From: Deltaproteobacteria bacterium
GTDB taxonomy: Bacteria > Desulfobacterota > Desulfobacteria > C00003060 > C00003106
DNA: 7,306 nt
Reading direction: 5' to 3'
NCBI GenBank assembly: GCA_019314005.1
Contig: JAFDAE010000106.1
Location: 1 to 7,306 of the forward strand
The notes under the pieces were generated by a model. That model was not told the origin of the DNA. It saw only the letters and a list, made by a program, of their open reading frames with translations, and searched no databases. How positions within the stretch are numbered: position 1 is the stretch's first letter; every line of letters begins with the position of its first letter. A program made the translations under genes and the position numbers. This document shows positions 1-5,155 of this stretch, one piece after another.

Positions 1-215
1 GCATCTTCGACGATCTCTATAGGTCCGGTTGCGAGTGCTGCGCCAACATCGATTTCATCGTCTTCGTTGAGTTTTAGGAAGGCGATTGCAGCAGAATCAG
101 CATAATTGCGTGCTTTTGTCCACACGTCGTTAAAGAGGGTGATAATGTCGCCAGAATTGCGGGTCTTGACTTCTATGCCGTCTTTTTTGAATGGAGGTAT
201 GCGTAATAGGCTCAT
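1..215 (-). CDS. N-terminal part of a gene cut by the left window edge
   Basis: The ATG at 215 overlaps the TGA of the 142-residue gene (ATGA). It has a strong GGAGG ribosome site at 222-227, seven bases upstream. The frame is open to the window edge and gives 71 complete codons, beginning MSLLRIPPFKKDG. The first 25 residues look extended. Residues about 26-52 look amphipathic and helical (TLFNDVWTKARNYADSAAIA) and lead into an acidic segment, NEDDEIDVG. No family is recognised. The gene belongs to the same tightly coupled run, so a virion or fibre-associated role is likely but unproven. The C-terminal end and total length lie outside the window. Confidence 0.7.
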   Translation of the reverse strand, partial: MSLLRIPPFKKDGIEVKTRNSGDIITLFNDVWTKARNYADSAAIAFLKLNEDDEIDVGAALATGPIEIVED

Positions 216-640
216 TCCATTCCCTCCAGTATGTATGAATACTCGACGGATAATGATGTGTCACTGGCGTTATCGCTTTGCATTTCAATGCGTACATCGT
301 TGCGGATTGCTAATGCGCCATCGATGATCGGAAGTATGTCAGGATCAGAGTCTTTCGTGAAATCCTGATCGTAGAACTTCTCCATAGATCCAGCGTTTAG
401 GGTTTTCGTGTATAGTCTGATTGATATAGATGCTCCTGATGTGCAGTTTGATATGTTTACGAGGAGTGAGTGTAGCTTTTCTCGTTTGGATGTAGATATT
501 GTTACGATGTCAGCACCAGTTGAGCCGGAGGTTGCTGTTCCTGCGTAGAGATTCGCCGTTGTGGTCGTTCCTTCTTCTTCGGATCCTGACTGGCGGTCTA
601 TTATTGCGTTTAGTTTTGTTAGTGTTTGCATGTCAGTCAT
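212..640 (-). CDS. Small beta-sandwich virion protein with N-terminal helix
   Basis: This complete 142-residue protein overlaps the upstream gene by ATGA and has a GAGGT ribosome site inside it. Residues 3-17 look helical (DMQTLTKLNAIIDRQ). A Ser/Thr/Gly-rich stretch follows, then a beta-rich part: KLHSLLVNISN (55-65), SISIRLYTKTLN (71-82), ALAIRNDVRIEMQSDN (109-124) and SLSVEYSYILEGME (129-142). The alternating pattern and lack of signal peptide or membrane segment fit a small structural beta sandwich, such as a fibre-base, adaptor or trimerisation protein. The general layout resembles the C-terminal half of the 260-residue protein, but no clear residue-level match was seen. Its place after the jelly-roll genes suggests it belongs to the same fibre complex. 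That is inference. Confidence 0.55.
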   Translation of the reverse strand: MTDMQTLTKLNAIIDRQSGSEEEGTTTTANLYAGTATSGSTGADIVTISTSKREKLHSLLVNISNCTSGASISIRLYTKTLNAGSMEKFYDQDFTKDSDPDILPIIDGALAIRNDVRIEMQSDNASDTSLSVEYSYILEGME

Positions 641-1110
641 GAGTATACCTCAACATCATCAAAGTAAATTTTTGTATCATCTCTATTAGCCCAATGACCC
701 AACGCAATTGATCCTGCTGCAGGAGATCCTGCTCCGAAGTTTATATCAGATTCATATTGAACCCGCACACCACCTATCCATCTGTAGATTCTGCCAAACT
801 TTATATTGTTAATTGCGTCATACCAAAACACTCCTTCGAATTTTTCGAATGTGTTCATTGATGTGGATTGAAAAGTCAAATATCCATAAGAAGAGTGATT
901 TAAACGGGATTTTACGTTATCAGTCGATAGTCCATTCAACCTAGCCCAAAAAATCACATATGCTTGCGGCTCGAGAAATGTGTTATGTGTTAAAGAAGTG
1001 TTTGCCCACGGTGATGCACTAGATAGATAACTGGAGTTTCCGGTATGTTTTACTGATGTGTTCAAAGCACCTGTTCCATTTCCACTATATGTCCAATCTG
1101 CGAATGTCAT
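637..1110 (-). CDS. Jelly-roll, lectin-like fibre/adhesin domain protein
   Basis: This 157-residue protein is essentially one carbohydrate-binding-like jelly roll. It opens FADWTYSGNGTG (3-14), followed by HTGNSSYLSS (22-31), QAYVIFWARLNG (49-60), FEKFEGVFWYD (88-98) and a final TKIYFDDVEVYS. The ending parallels IYLDDIKIVY of the 272-residue protein. The usual first acidic strand before the DWTYSG segment is missing if translation starts at 1110. A candidate (IEPFES) lies just upstream, across an in-frame TAG. Five N-x-S/T sequons lie in the first half. The gene is visibly more AT-rich than the capsid-side genes: three sampled 60-base lines hold 63 G or C of 180, against 93 of 180 in three lines of the 431-residue gene. 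It ends in an ATGA overlap with the next gene. The likely role is surface-glycan binding by the virion, inferred from fold and context. Confidence 0.65.
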   Translation of the reverse strand: MTFADWTYSGNGTGALNTSVKHTGNSSYLSSASPWANTSLTHNTFLEPQAYVIFWARLNGLSTDNVKSRLNHSSYGYLTFQSTSMNTFEKFEGVFWYDAINNIKFGRIYRWIGGVRVQYESDINFGAGSPAAGSIALGHWANRDDTKIYFDDVEVYS

Positions 1111-1119
1111 GTTTTTTAT

Positions 1120-1125
1120 CTCCTA
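1120..1125 (-). promoter_or_regulatory. Ribosome site overlapping an amber stop
   Basis: TAG (1125-1123) and GGAG (1123-1120) share a G in TAGGAG, nine bases before the ATG at 1110. This supports termination and restart at the jelly-roll gene. The same bases would also be the read-through point if the TAG is suppressed. Confidence 0.65.
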
Positions 1126-1332
1126 TGATTCGAATGGTTCTATGAAGTCTAAGCTCATCGCACCTGGATCGTTATGATCAAATCCTTCTATGAAGTCCAA
1201 ATTCATTTCTGGAGGGTTACTGTAGTGATCAAAGTCTTCTGTTAAATTTAGATTACTCATGATGTAAGGTTCAACATGATCGAATGATTCCTTAAATATC
1301 TTGGTGATTTGTTTTGTTGCGAGTTTGACCAT
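1123..1332 (-). CDS. 69-residue repeat protein ending in TAG in frame with the next gene
   Basis: The gene has a good AGGAG ribosome site in the 22-base gap upstream. After a 15-residue basic start (MVKLATKQITKIFKE) the protein is built from repeats: SFDHVEPYIMSNLNLTE, DFDHYSNPPEMNLDFIE, GFDHNDPGAMSLDFIE and a final PFES. Each unit carries a methionine followed by a strand like LDFIE-GFDH. That resembles the first strand of concanavalin- or carbohydrate-binding-type domains in viral fibres. The stop is TAG. The frame continues through four codons (EIKN) into the ATG of the 157-residue jelly-roll gene, so read-through would give a 231-residue protein. A GGAG ribosome site overlaps the TAG, so separate translation is equally plausible. 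It may be a small accessory protein, the N-terminal part of a split adhesin, or a set of duplicated gene starts. Confidence 0.6.
   Translation of the reverse strand: MVKLATKQITKIFKESFDHVEPYIMSNLNLTEDFDHYSNPPEMNLDFIEGFDHNDPGAMSLDFIEPFES
1138..1287. repeat. Three imperfect direct repeats of 48-51 bp
   Basis: The units run 1138-1185, 1186-1236 and 1237-1287 on the plus strand. The first two open with the identical TTCTATGAAGTC, and the third opens TTCTGTTAAATT. All contain CAT (a minus-strand methionine) and GATCAAA or GATCGAA. Unit length stays a multiple of three. The third copy is the most diverged. Confidence 0.75.
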
Positions 1333-1354
1333 ATTATTGTACTCCTATATACGT

Positions 1355-2173
1355 TTAATACACTATCTTGATGTCGTCGAGATAGATATAAGCACTCTTG
1401 TTATAACCCAAATTGTTGCCCCACGTTTTAACTTGGATGGTTCTTGTTCCGTTTGGTGTGAGTGGAATTACGAACCGATTCCAGCTATCTATCGGAATTT
1501 CGCCTGAACTTGGGTGCATATATACTTTCGGGATACCATCTTCATATATGTACATACTTGATATAGTTGTGTCTCGTTTAAACATTACATTCAATACTGC
1601 GTATGCAGTAACACTGGGAATAACAAAATCTTTCTGAGCAGTGACGTATAATGTGTATGATGCGCTAACCCATTTAGCTATTACGCGAGAACGTAATGAA
1701 TGTGTGCTCGATATGTAATATGTGCTATCTGCGACCAGACTACATTCTGCACCTGCACCAGTACCACAAGAACCTGCCCATCCTTGAACAGTGCCATCAT
1801 TGAAATCGTCTTCGTAAAGAGACGTCATTGCATTTGAATCTATGAAATTGTGGGTTATGATGAGGTCTCGATCCTCTTCCCATACAGAATAGGCAGCATC
1901 TGCGTATCGTGATACCCTTAATGTGATGTCCTCTGATGCGGCTACTGTTGGTGTGGTTCTTTGTATTAGATCAGTGCAGATGAACCTTCTGCCGGATGCT
2001 TTGCTGATTGCACCGAGTTCCTGCGCAGCCCCTGGAGTCCATCCACCAGTGTTCGTTATCCCGACTATCTTGAAGTATTTGGTTGCGGCTTCCTGGTTTA
2101 GGATGTACGGCTGATAACAGAAGTTCATGTTCACACCGATAACAGGTGCGATGTCGTTATGATATGTAGTCAT
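1355..2173 (-). CDS. Two-domain fibre/adhesin with C-terminal jelly-roll (carbohydrate-binding-like) domain
   Basis: This complete 272-residue protein starts at the ATG that overlaps the TGA of the small repeat gene. A GGAG ribosome site lies seven bases upstream. Residues 1-112 form a beta-rich domain with SRYADAAYSVWEEDRDLIIT near its end, probably the part that attaches to the particle. Residues about 119-272 have the layout of a lectin-like or carbohydrate-binding jelly roll. They open with an acidic strand, EDDFNDG (121-127), then VQGW, and close with AYIYLDDIKIVY. The paired Asp before the last strand is typical of such modules and often contributes to calcium or ligand binding. This suggests receptor or surface-glycan recognition by the virion. 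The C-terminal domain resembles the whole of the 157-residue protein downstream. The binding role is inferred. Confidence 0.65.
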   Translation of the reverse strand: MTTYHNDIAPVIGVNMNFCYQPYILNQEAATKYFKIVGITNTGGWTPGAAQELGAISKASGRRFICTDLIQRTTPTVAASEDITLRVSRYADAAYSVWEEDRDLIITHNFIDSNAMTSLYEDDFNDGTVQGWAGSCGTGAGAECSLVADSTYYISSTHSLRSRVIAKWVSASYTLYVTAQKDFVIPSVTAYAVLNVMFKRDTTISSMYIYEDGIPKVYMHPSSGEIPIDSWNRFVIPLTPNGTRTIQVKTWGNNLGYNKSAYIYLDDIKIVY

Positions 2174-2337
2174 GGAGACGCTCCGAGATTAACATACGAA
2201 CATTCGATTGATACGATGTTTCCTAATCTACCATACGAACCTTCGATTGATATGATGTTTCCTAGTCTGGTATACGCTTCTTCGAGAGAACACTGGACTG
2301 GTCTATGTTCTGATCTTACTGGTCGATGTTTTGACAT
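2170..2337 (-). CDS. 55-residue tandem-repeat protein, function unknown
   Basis: This small gene fits its slot exactly. Its ATG lies one base after the TAA of the upstream gene, and its TGA overlaps the ATG of the downstream gene (ATGA). Almost the whole protein is repeats. HRPV occurs twice near the start (residues 4-7 and 11-14), followed by RLGNIISIEGSYG (24-36), RLGNIVSIECSYV (37-49) and a partial NLGASP (50-55). The other two minus-strand frames contain several stops, which supports this frame. A weak GGGA site lies eight bases before the ATG. No family is recognised. It has two cysteines (16 and 46), no signal peptide and no membrane segment. It precedes a jelly-roll fibre gene, and the 69-residue repeat gene further along does the same. 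It may be a fibre accessory or linker protein, or a repeat remnant kept for translational coupling. Confidence 0.6.
   Translation of the reverse strand: MSKHRPVRSEHRPVQCSLEEAYTRLGNIISIEGSYGRLGNIVSIECSYVNLGASP
2191..2287. repeat. 39-bp direct tandem repeat, two full copies and a degenerate third
   Basis: The copies at 2191-2229 and 2230-2268 match at 35 of 39 positions by direct comparison, and a degenerate partial copy runs from 2269 to about 2287. The copies abut with no spacer. The length is a multiple of three, so the repeats keep the minus-strand frame and encode RLGNI(I/V)SIE units. Three of the four differences fall at wobble or conservative positions. Confidence 0.85.
2287..2328. repeat. 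Second, shorter repeat: two 21-bp units encoding HRPV
   Basis: Minus-strand units begin at 2328 and 2307 with CATCGACCAGT and CATAGACCAGT, 10 of 11 bases identical, and then diverge. They lie in the same small gene as the 39-bp repeats and again preserve the frame. Confidence 0.65.
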
Positions 2338-2338
2338 C

Positions 2339-3121
2339 TTATGCTTCCCGATACGCTTCTATTGTGAATGTTCGGTCGGTTCCGGCTGTTTTTGTTGCGG
2401 TTACCTTGCATCCATATCGGTACTGATCAAGGCGAATAGTGAATCCAGGAGGCGATTGTGCGCCAGATAGGGTTATAGTGTCTGCCATCTCGATGTATGA
2501 GCCTGCTGATTCCATCCGGTAGTATTCTTTGAAATCGTATGTGTCTCCTGCTGCCATGTTAGATAGGTCTATTCGTAATATGTTTCCATTTATGATTTTG
2601 GATGGAGCATCGTCAATGAATAGAGATGTTTCGGCAGCGGATACAAGTATGCTGGATCCAGTGCGGGTGAGGTCGAGTATTTCATCGATTTTGGTACTTA
2701 TGGCGTGTAGAGAGTCGTCAGCAGATACGAATAGAGTACCTTCTATCTCGTCTAATGCAACGATGACTGATGCGTTTATAGCAGACGGATGGATTAAGAG
2801 AACTTCATCTCCGACGGCAAGTGGGGTTGTGAATGCAGCGTGTGTGAATGCACCGTCAGATGATGCGTACGCCGTTACTGGGGTTTTTTCGCCCTGCGGT
2901 GCTAATCCAGTTCCTGCACTGTCCCAAACTACATATACGTAGTAGTCTTTGAAGAAATTGTCCGGGAAGTCTGATGCATCTCCGTAGTTGGGGAGGGCGG
3001 ATATTTTGAAGTGTGTTGTGTCGGTGTATGTTGTTACAGTTCCACGGAATACTAGACCATGGTGTTGAGATAGTACTTTTGAGCGTTGCGTTATTCTGGC
3101 ATCACGGAGTTGTGTTGGCAT
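2339..3121 (-). CDS. Two-domain virion surface protein, probable fibre or baseplate-type component
   Basis: This complete 260-residue protein has a good ribosome site (AGGTGATC) seven bases or less before the ATG. Residues about 20-115 form a compact beta domain rich in Tyr, Asp and Phe (FRGTVTTYTDTTHFKIS, DNFFKDYYVYVVWDS) and ending VGDEVLLIHPSA. Residues 118-165 are a helical linker (ALDEIEGTLF, ISTKIDEILDL). Residues about 170-260 form a second beta domain (GNILRIDLSNMAAGDTYDFK, EYYRMESAGSYIEMADTI, ending TDRTFTIEAYREA). From memory of viral structural proteins, that last layout resembles small beta-sandwich domains found in phage and archaeal-virus surface proteins. No named family can be asserted. 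It ends in TAA one base before the start of the 55-residue repeat gene. Confidence 0.6.
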   Translation of the reverse strand: MPTQLRDARITQRSKVLSQHHGLVFRGTVTTYTDTTHFKISALPNYGDASDFPDNFFKDYYVYVVWDSAGTGLAPQGEKTPVTAYASSDGAFTHAAFTTPLAVGDEVLLIHPSAINASVIVALDEIEGTLFVSADDSLHAISTKIDEILDLTRTGSSILVSAAETSLFIDDAPSKIINGNILRIDLSNMAAGDTYDFKEYYRMESAGSYIEMADTITLSGAQSPPGFTIRLDQYRYGCKVTATKTAGTDRTFTIEAYREA

Positions 3122-3131
3122 TGTGGATCAC

Positions 3132-4097
3132 CTATGAGTTTACACCGTATGATAGGGAGATTTGGGTTTTTCCGGTTGCGCCAGCGTTCTTTGATGTCGT
3201 TGATTTGTTTTCAAGCTGAAGGTGCAGTTCAGATGTCTCGTCAGCATCTCGGTATGGAATGTCTACGTCAGATATGTTGTAGTAGTAATAGGTTGTACCG
3301 CCGATTATTTTCGTTGCTCCTGCTGTTGGGAGGTCGATGTCTATGTATCCAATGATGTCGTTTATAGCGAATGTGTCACGAGAATAGAACCATAGGCGGT
3401 ATTTTAGTTGCTGGAGAGAATACAAAGAGATGTTCATCAGGGTTATCTCATCTCGTTCTATTGTGAAAGATTCGTTCTCGGATGCGTCTTGGATTAAAGC
3501 GTCAGTAAAGTATGTGTCGCCGTCTATTTCGAGCCACTCACGGTTTTCCCCAACACTATAGAGGGATGCGACTGATGACATGTATGCAGATGCAGCGGGA
3601 TTCGTGTATGCCTGCACAGATAGCTTTGTCGATACGGCAGTCGTTGTTATTTTGAGAGTGCGGAACTTCTTATATGGAATCTGGAAGTATGCCTGAGCGT
3701 CCGGTGAGAATGATCCTTCGTTGTCTATCTGAATGGTTATAGATTTGTTGGCTTTTATGAGCATGCTCCGACAGTGAGTTTCATCATTGTCGTGGAGAGA
3801 CTCTGACATCTTCTCTTGCAAGCCAGTAGGGAGTGTGACAGTACCATTGACAAAGTTAAAGGTGGTTATACCAGATGTGACTGTTTTAGTTCCACCGTCG
3901 GACGGATATGTTATCTGGAGGCTCTTTTCTTCGATGTCTCTTTTTTCTTGATTAATTGTTTTTATTTCTTCAAGGATATTCTTGGATTCCTCTTGGGTAT
4001 CCATTTGAAGAGATGTTTGTTCACTTATCGATAGCAGTAGCTCATCTACACGGGTCATGGTATCAAGCCACGTTTCTTGAGGAGGGTTAGGAGTCAT
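3132..4097 (-). CDS. Fibre or spike-like protein with coiled-coil start and beta domains
   Basis: This complete 321-residue protein has three visible parts. Residues 13-60 are helical and highly charged with heptad-like spacing (VDELLLSISEQ, ILEEIKTINQEKRDIEEKS), a likely coiled coil for oligomerisation. Residues about 61-170 form a beta-rich segment with Thr/Val strands and TIQIDNEGSFS. Residues about 185-320 form a second beta-rich segment containing LKYRLWFYSRDTF and GYIDIDLP, then an unusual TTYYYYN run at 268-274. A coiled-coil stalk followed by beta sandwiches is typical of trimeric viral fibres and spikes. That role is inferred from architecture and position. It is the first gene after the hairpin gap and has only a weak GGA-type ribosome site. 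It ends in TAG, and the ribosome site of the next gene begins within that stop (TAGGTGATC). Confidence 0.6.
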   Translation of the reverse strand: MTPNPPQETWLDTMTRVDELLLSISEQTSLQMDTQEESKNILEEIKTINQEKRDIEEKSLQITYPSDGGTKTVTSGITTFNFVNGTVTLPTGLQEKMSESLHDNDETHCRSMLIKANKSITIQIDNEGSFSPDAQAYFQIPYKKFRTLKITTTAVSTKLSVQAYTNPAASAYMSSVASLYSVGENREWLEIDGDTYFTDALIQDASENESFTIERDEITLMNISLYSLQQLKYRLWFYSRDTFAINDIIGYIDIDLPTAGATKIIGGTTYYYYNISDVDIPYRDADETSELHLQLENKSTTSKNAGATGKTQISLSYGVNS

Positions 4098-4129
4098 ATT
4101 GGTTGTCCGTTTTTAGGAGGTTGGGTAGA

Positions 4130-4154
4130 ATCGGTGATGTTGTGTATCACCGAT
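4130..4154. promoter_or_regulatory. Perfect 9-bp hairpin in the largest intergenic gap
   Basis: ATCGGTGAT at 4130-4138 and its exact reverse complement ATCACCGAT at 4146-4154 flank a seven-base loop. The hairpin begins eight bases after the TAA of the 131-residue gene, in the 65-base gap before the 321-residue gene. No T-run follows it on the minus strand, so a classic intrinsic terminator is not supported. An mRNA-stability, processing or attenuation element, or a protein-binding palindrome, would fit. The function is inferred; the inverted repeat is seen directly. Confidence 0.6.
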
Positions 4155-4162
4155 CCATGTAT

Positions 4163-4558
4163 TTACTCGGTCGTAGTGAGGAAATGCTCAGTACCTTCTA
4201 CGAATACATTTACGTCGAGAGTCGCGTCTGTGACATATCCAGCTACTCCATAGCGGAACATGAGACCTTCAGGTAGCTTTCCGTTTTCTACACTTAGGAC
4301 TTCGGTTTCTGACGCTCCTACGTTTATGTCGAATAGTACGTATGCTTCATCCTTGTATGTGTCTTCTCCGACATCAGACAGGTCACAATCAACAAGCATT
4401 AACCGGTGGGCTGCTGTTGCGGTTATGTTCGTTACGATGATGAGCGTCGGCTTAAATAGGGTGTTGTTGGTGTTTCGGTATATCTGGGTCGGAGTACCAG
4501 TCGTCGCTACTACCGTCGGAATGGTTGATCCAGGATAAGTGTTGTTTACCTTTAGCAT
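4163..4558 (-). CDS. Small beta-sandwich virion-region protein
   Basis: This complete gene encodes 131 residues and has a good GGAGG ribosome site, nine bases before the ATG, overlapping the end of the upstream gene. It is Thr- and Val-rich with regularly spaced beta-like strands: PTVVATTGTPTQIY (14-27), FKPTLIIVTNITA (35-47), HRLMLVDCDL (51-60) and ATLDVNVFVEG (112-122). This is typical of a single-domain beta sandwich. Residues 32-41 (NTLFKPTLII) match residues 139-148 of the preceding 192-residue protein, which suggests a shared domain or an old duplication. There is no signal peptide or membrane segment. It is the last gene before the only sizeable non-coding gap and hairpin, so it probably closes the capsid-side gene group. 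The function is inferred from context only. Confidence 0.55.
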   Translation of the reverse strand: MLKVNNTYPGSTIPTVVATTGTPTQIYRNTNNTLFKPTLIIVTNITATAAHRLMLVDCDLSDVGEDTYKDEAYVLFDINVGASETEVLSVENGKLPEGLMFRYGVAGYVTDATLDVNVFVEGTEHFLTTTE

Positions 4559-4562
4559 GTTG

Positions 4563-5141
4563 TTAGCCCTCCAGTAGGTTGTTCATGTTGAACGTCGTGT
4601 AGTAGTGGGGTTCATGGTCGAGAGGTTCACTGAGCCGATACTTGTAACCCTTAACACCGAGGATGCAACTTTTTAGGGTGTACTCCGATGGGTTCTTTAT
4701 TATGAACGACGGCTTGAACATCGTATCGATTGCTGTTAGTGTTACAGTAGGTGCACTTATCGGTGATAGCGATGGTGTTATTCTAGCTATTCCCTGCGTT
4801 TTTGTTCCCAGTAGGTAGTTTCCTGATCCTGGATTGGATATCTGGACTTGAACGTTCCTGTCCGATAGTATACCAAACGCAAGGTTGTAGAACATCATGT
4901 AGCCTCCCGTTTCTGGTTCCAGCCAATCAGAAACGTCGCTGGCGTTCTTCTCTTTTCCAGCTGCGAGGAGCCAGTTAGTTTCGTCTGTGGTAAGACGTTG
5001 CAGAATTTGCTGGCGATTCGTTATCTGGAAAAATTTGGTGTTCTTCCCGTATATCAGTTGCAGGTTATCGTTCTCGTGGAAGATTTGATAATCTGCAGGA
5101 TATACTTCTGTACTTTTAATGTTTCGTTCTGATAGTGTCAT
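4563..5141 (-). CDS. Beta-rich structural protein sharing motifs with both the candidate capsid protein and the next gene
   Basis: This complete 192-residue protein appears built from two parts. In the first, residues 56-90 contain NWLLAAGKEKNASDVSDWLE followed by GGYMMFYN. These align with residues 71-103 of the 431-residue candidate capsid protein (shared SDWLE, a following Thr, Gly, an aromatic residue, Met and Phe). In the second, residues 139-148 read DTMFKPSFII. They match NTLFKPTLII in the 131-residue protein encoded just downstream. This could make it a structural relative of both neighbours. The start is the ATG at 5141, which has no clear ribosome site; the 14-base leader is C-rich. 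Translation probably depends on coupling to the upstream gene. It ends in TAA four bases before the next gene. A minor capsid or vertex role is inferred from context. Confidence 0.55.
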   Translation of the reverse strand: MTLSERNIKSTEVYPADYQIFHENDNLQLIYGKNTKFFQITNRQQILQRLTTDETNWLLAAGKEKNASDVSDWLEPETGGYMMFYNLAFGILSDRNVQVQISNPGSGNYLLGTKTQGIARITPSLSPISAPTVTLTAIDTMFKPSFIIKNPSEYTLKSCILGVKGYKYRLSEPLDHEPHYYTTFNMNNLLEG

Positions 5142-5155
5142 GGTTGGGTGGGTGA

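Noticed and set aside
2171..2184. GGAG-CGT-CTCC mini-hairpin around the ribosome site of the 272-residue gene as a translation switch
   Set aside because: The stem is only four base pairs with a three-base loop, too weak to claim regulation. The ATGA overlap already explains coupling.
2191..2287. Short CRISPR-like array
   Set aside because: The repeat copies abut with no spacers, drift in sequence and keep a reading frame. They are intragenic tandem repeats.
1123..2337. Diversity-generating retroelement (variable/template repeat pair)
   Set aside because: No reverse transcriptase gene is visible, and the repeats differ at all base types rather than mainly at adenines.
2159..2470. Plus-strand open frame with an apparent protein repeat (YEHSIDTMFPNL, YEPSIDMMFPSL)
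   Set aside because: It is the mirror of the 39-bp repeats in the minus-strand 55-residue gene. It crosses two well-supported minus-strand genes and has no support as a gene.
1123..3134. Genome-wide recoding of TAG as a sense codon
   Set aside because: The TAG at 3132-3134 ends the 321-residue gene at a natural point, and read-through there reaches a TGA after nine codons. Ten of the eleven remaining visible stops are TAA or TGA, so at most the single TAG at 1123 is a read-through candidate.
4130..4154. Classic rho-independent terminator
   Set aside because: The stem is perfect, but it is not GC-rich at its base and no T-run follows on the minus strand.
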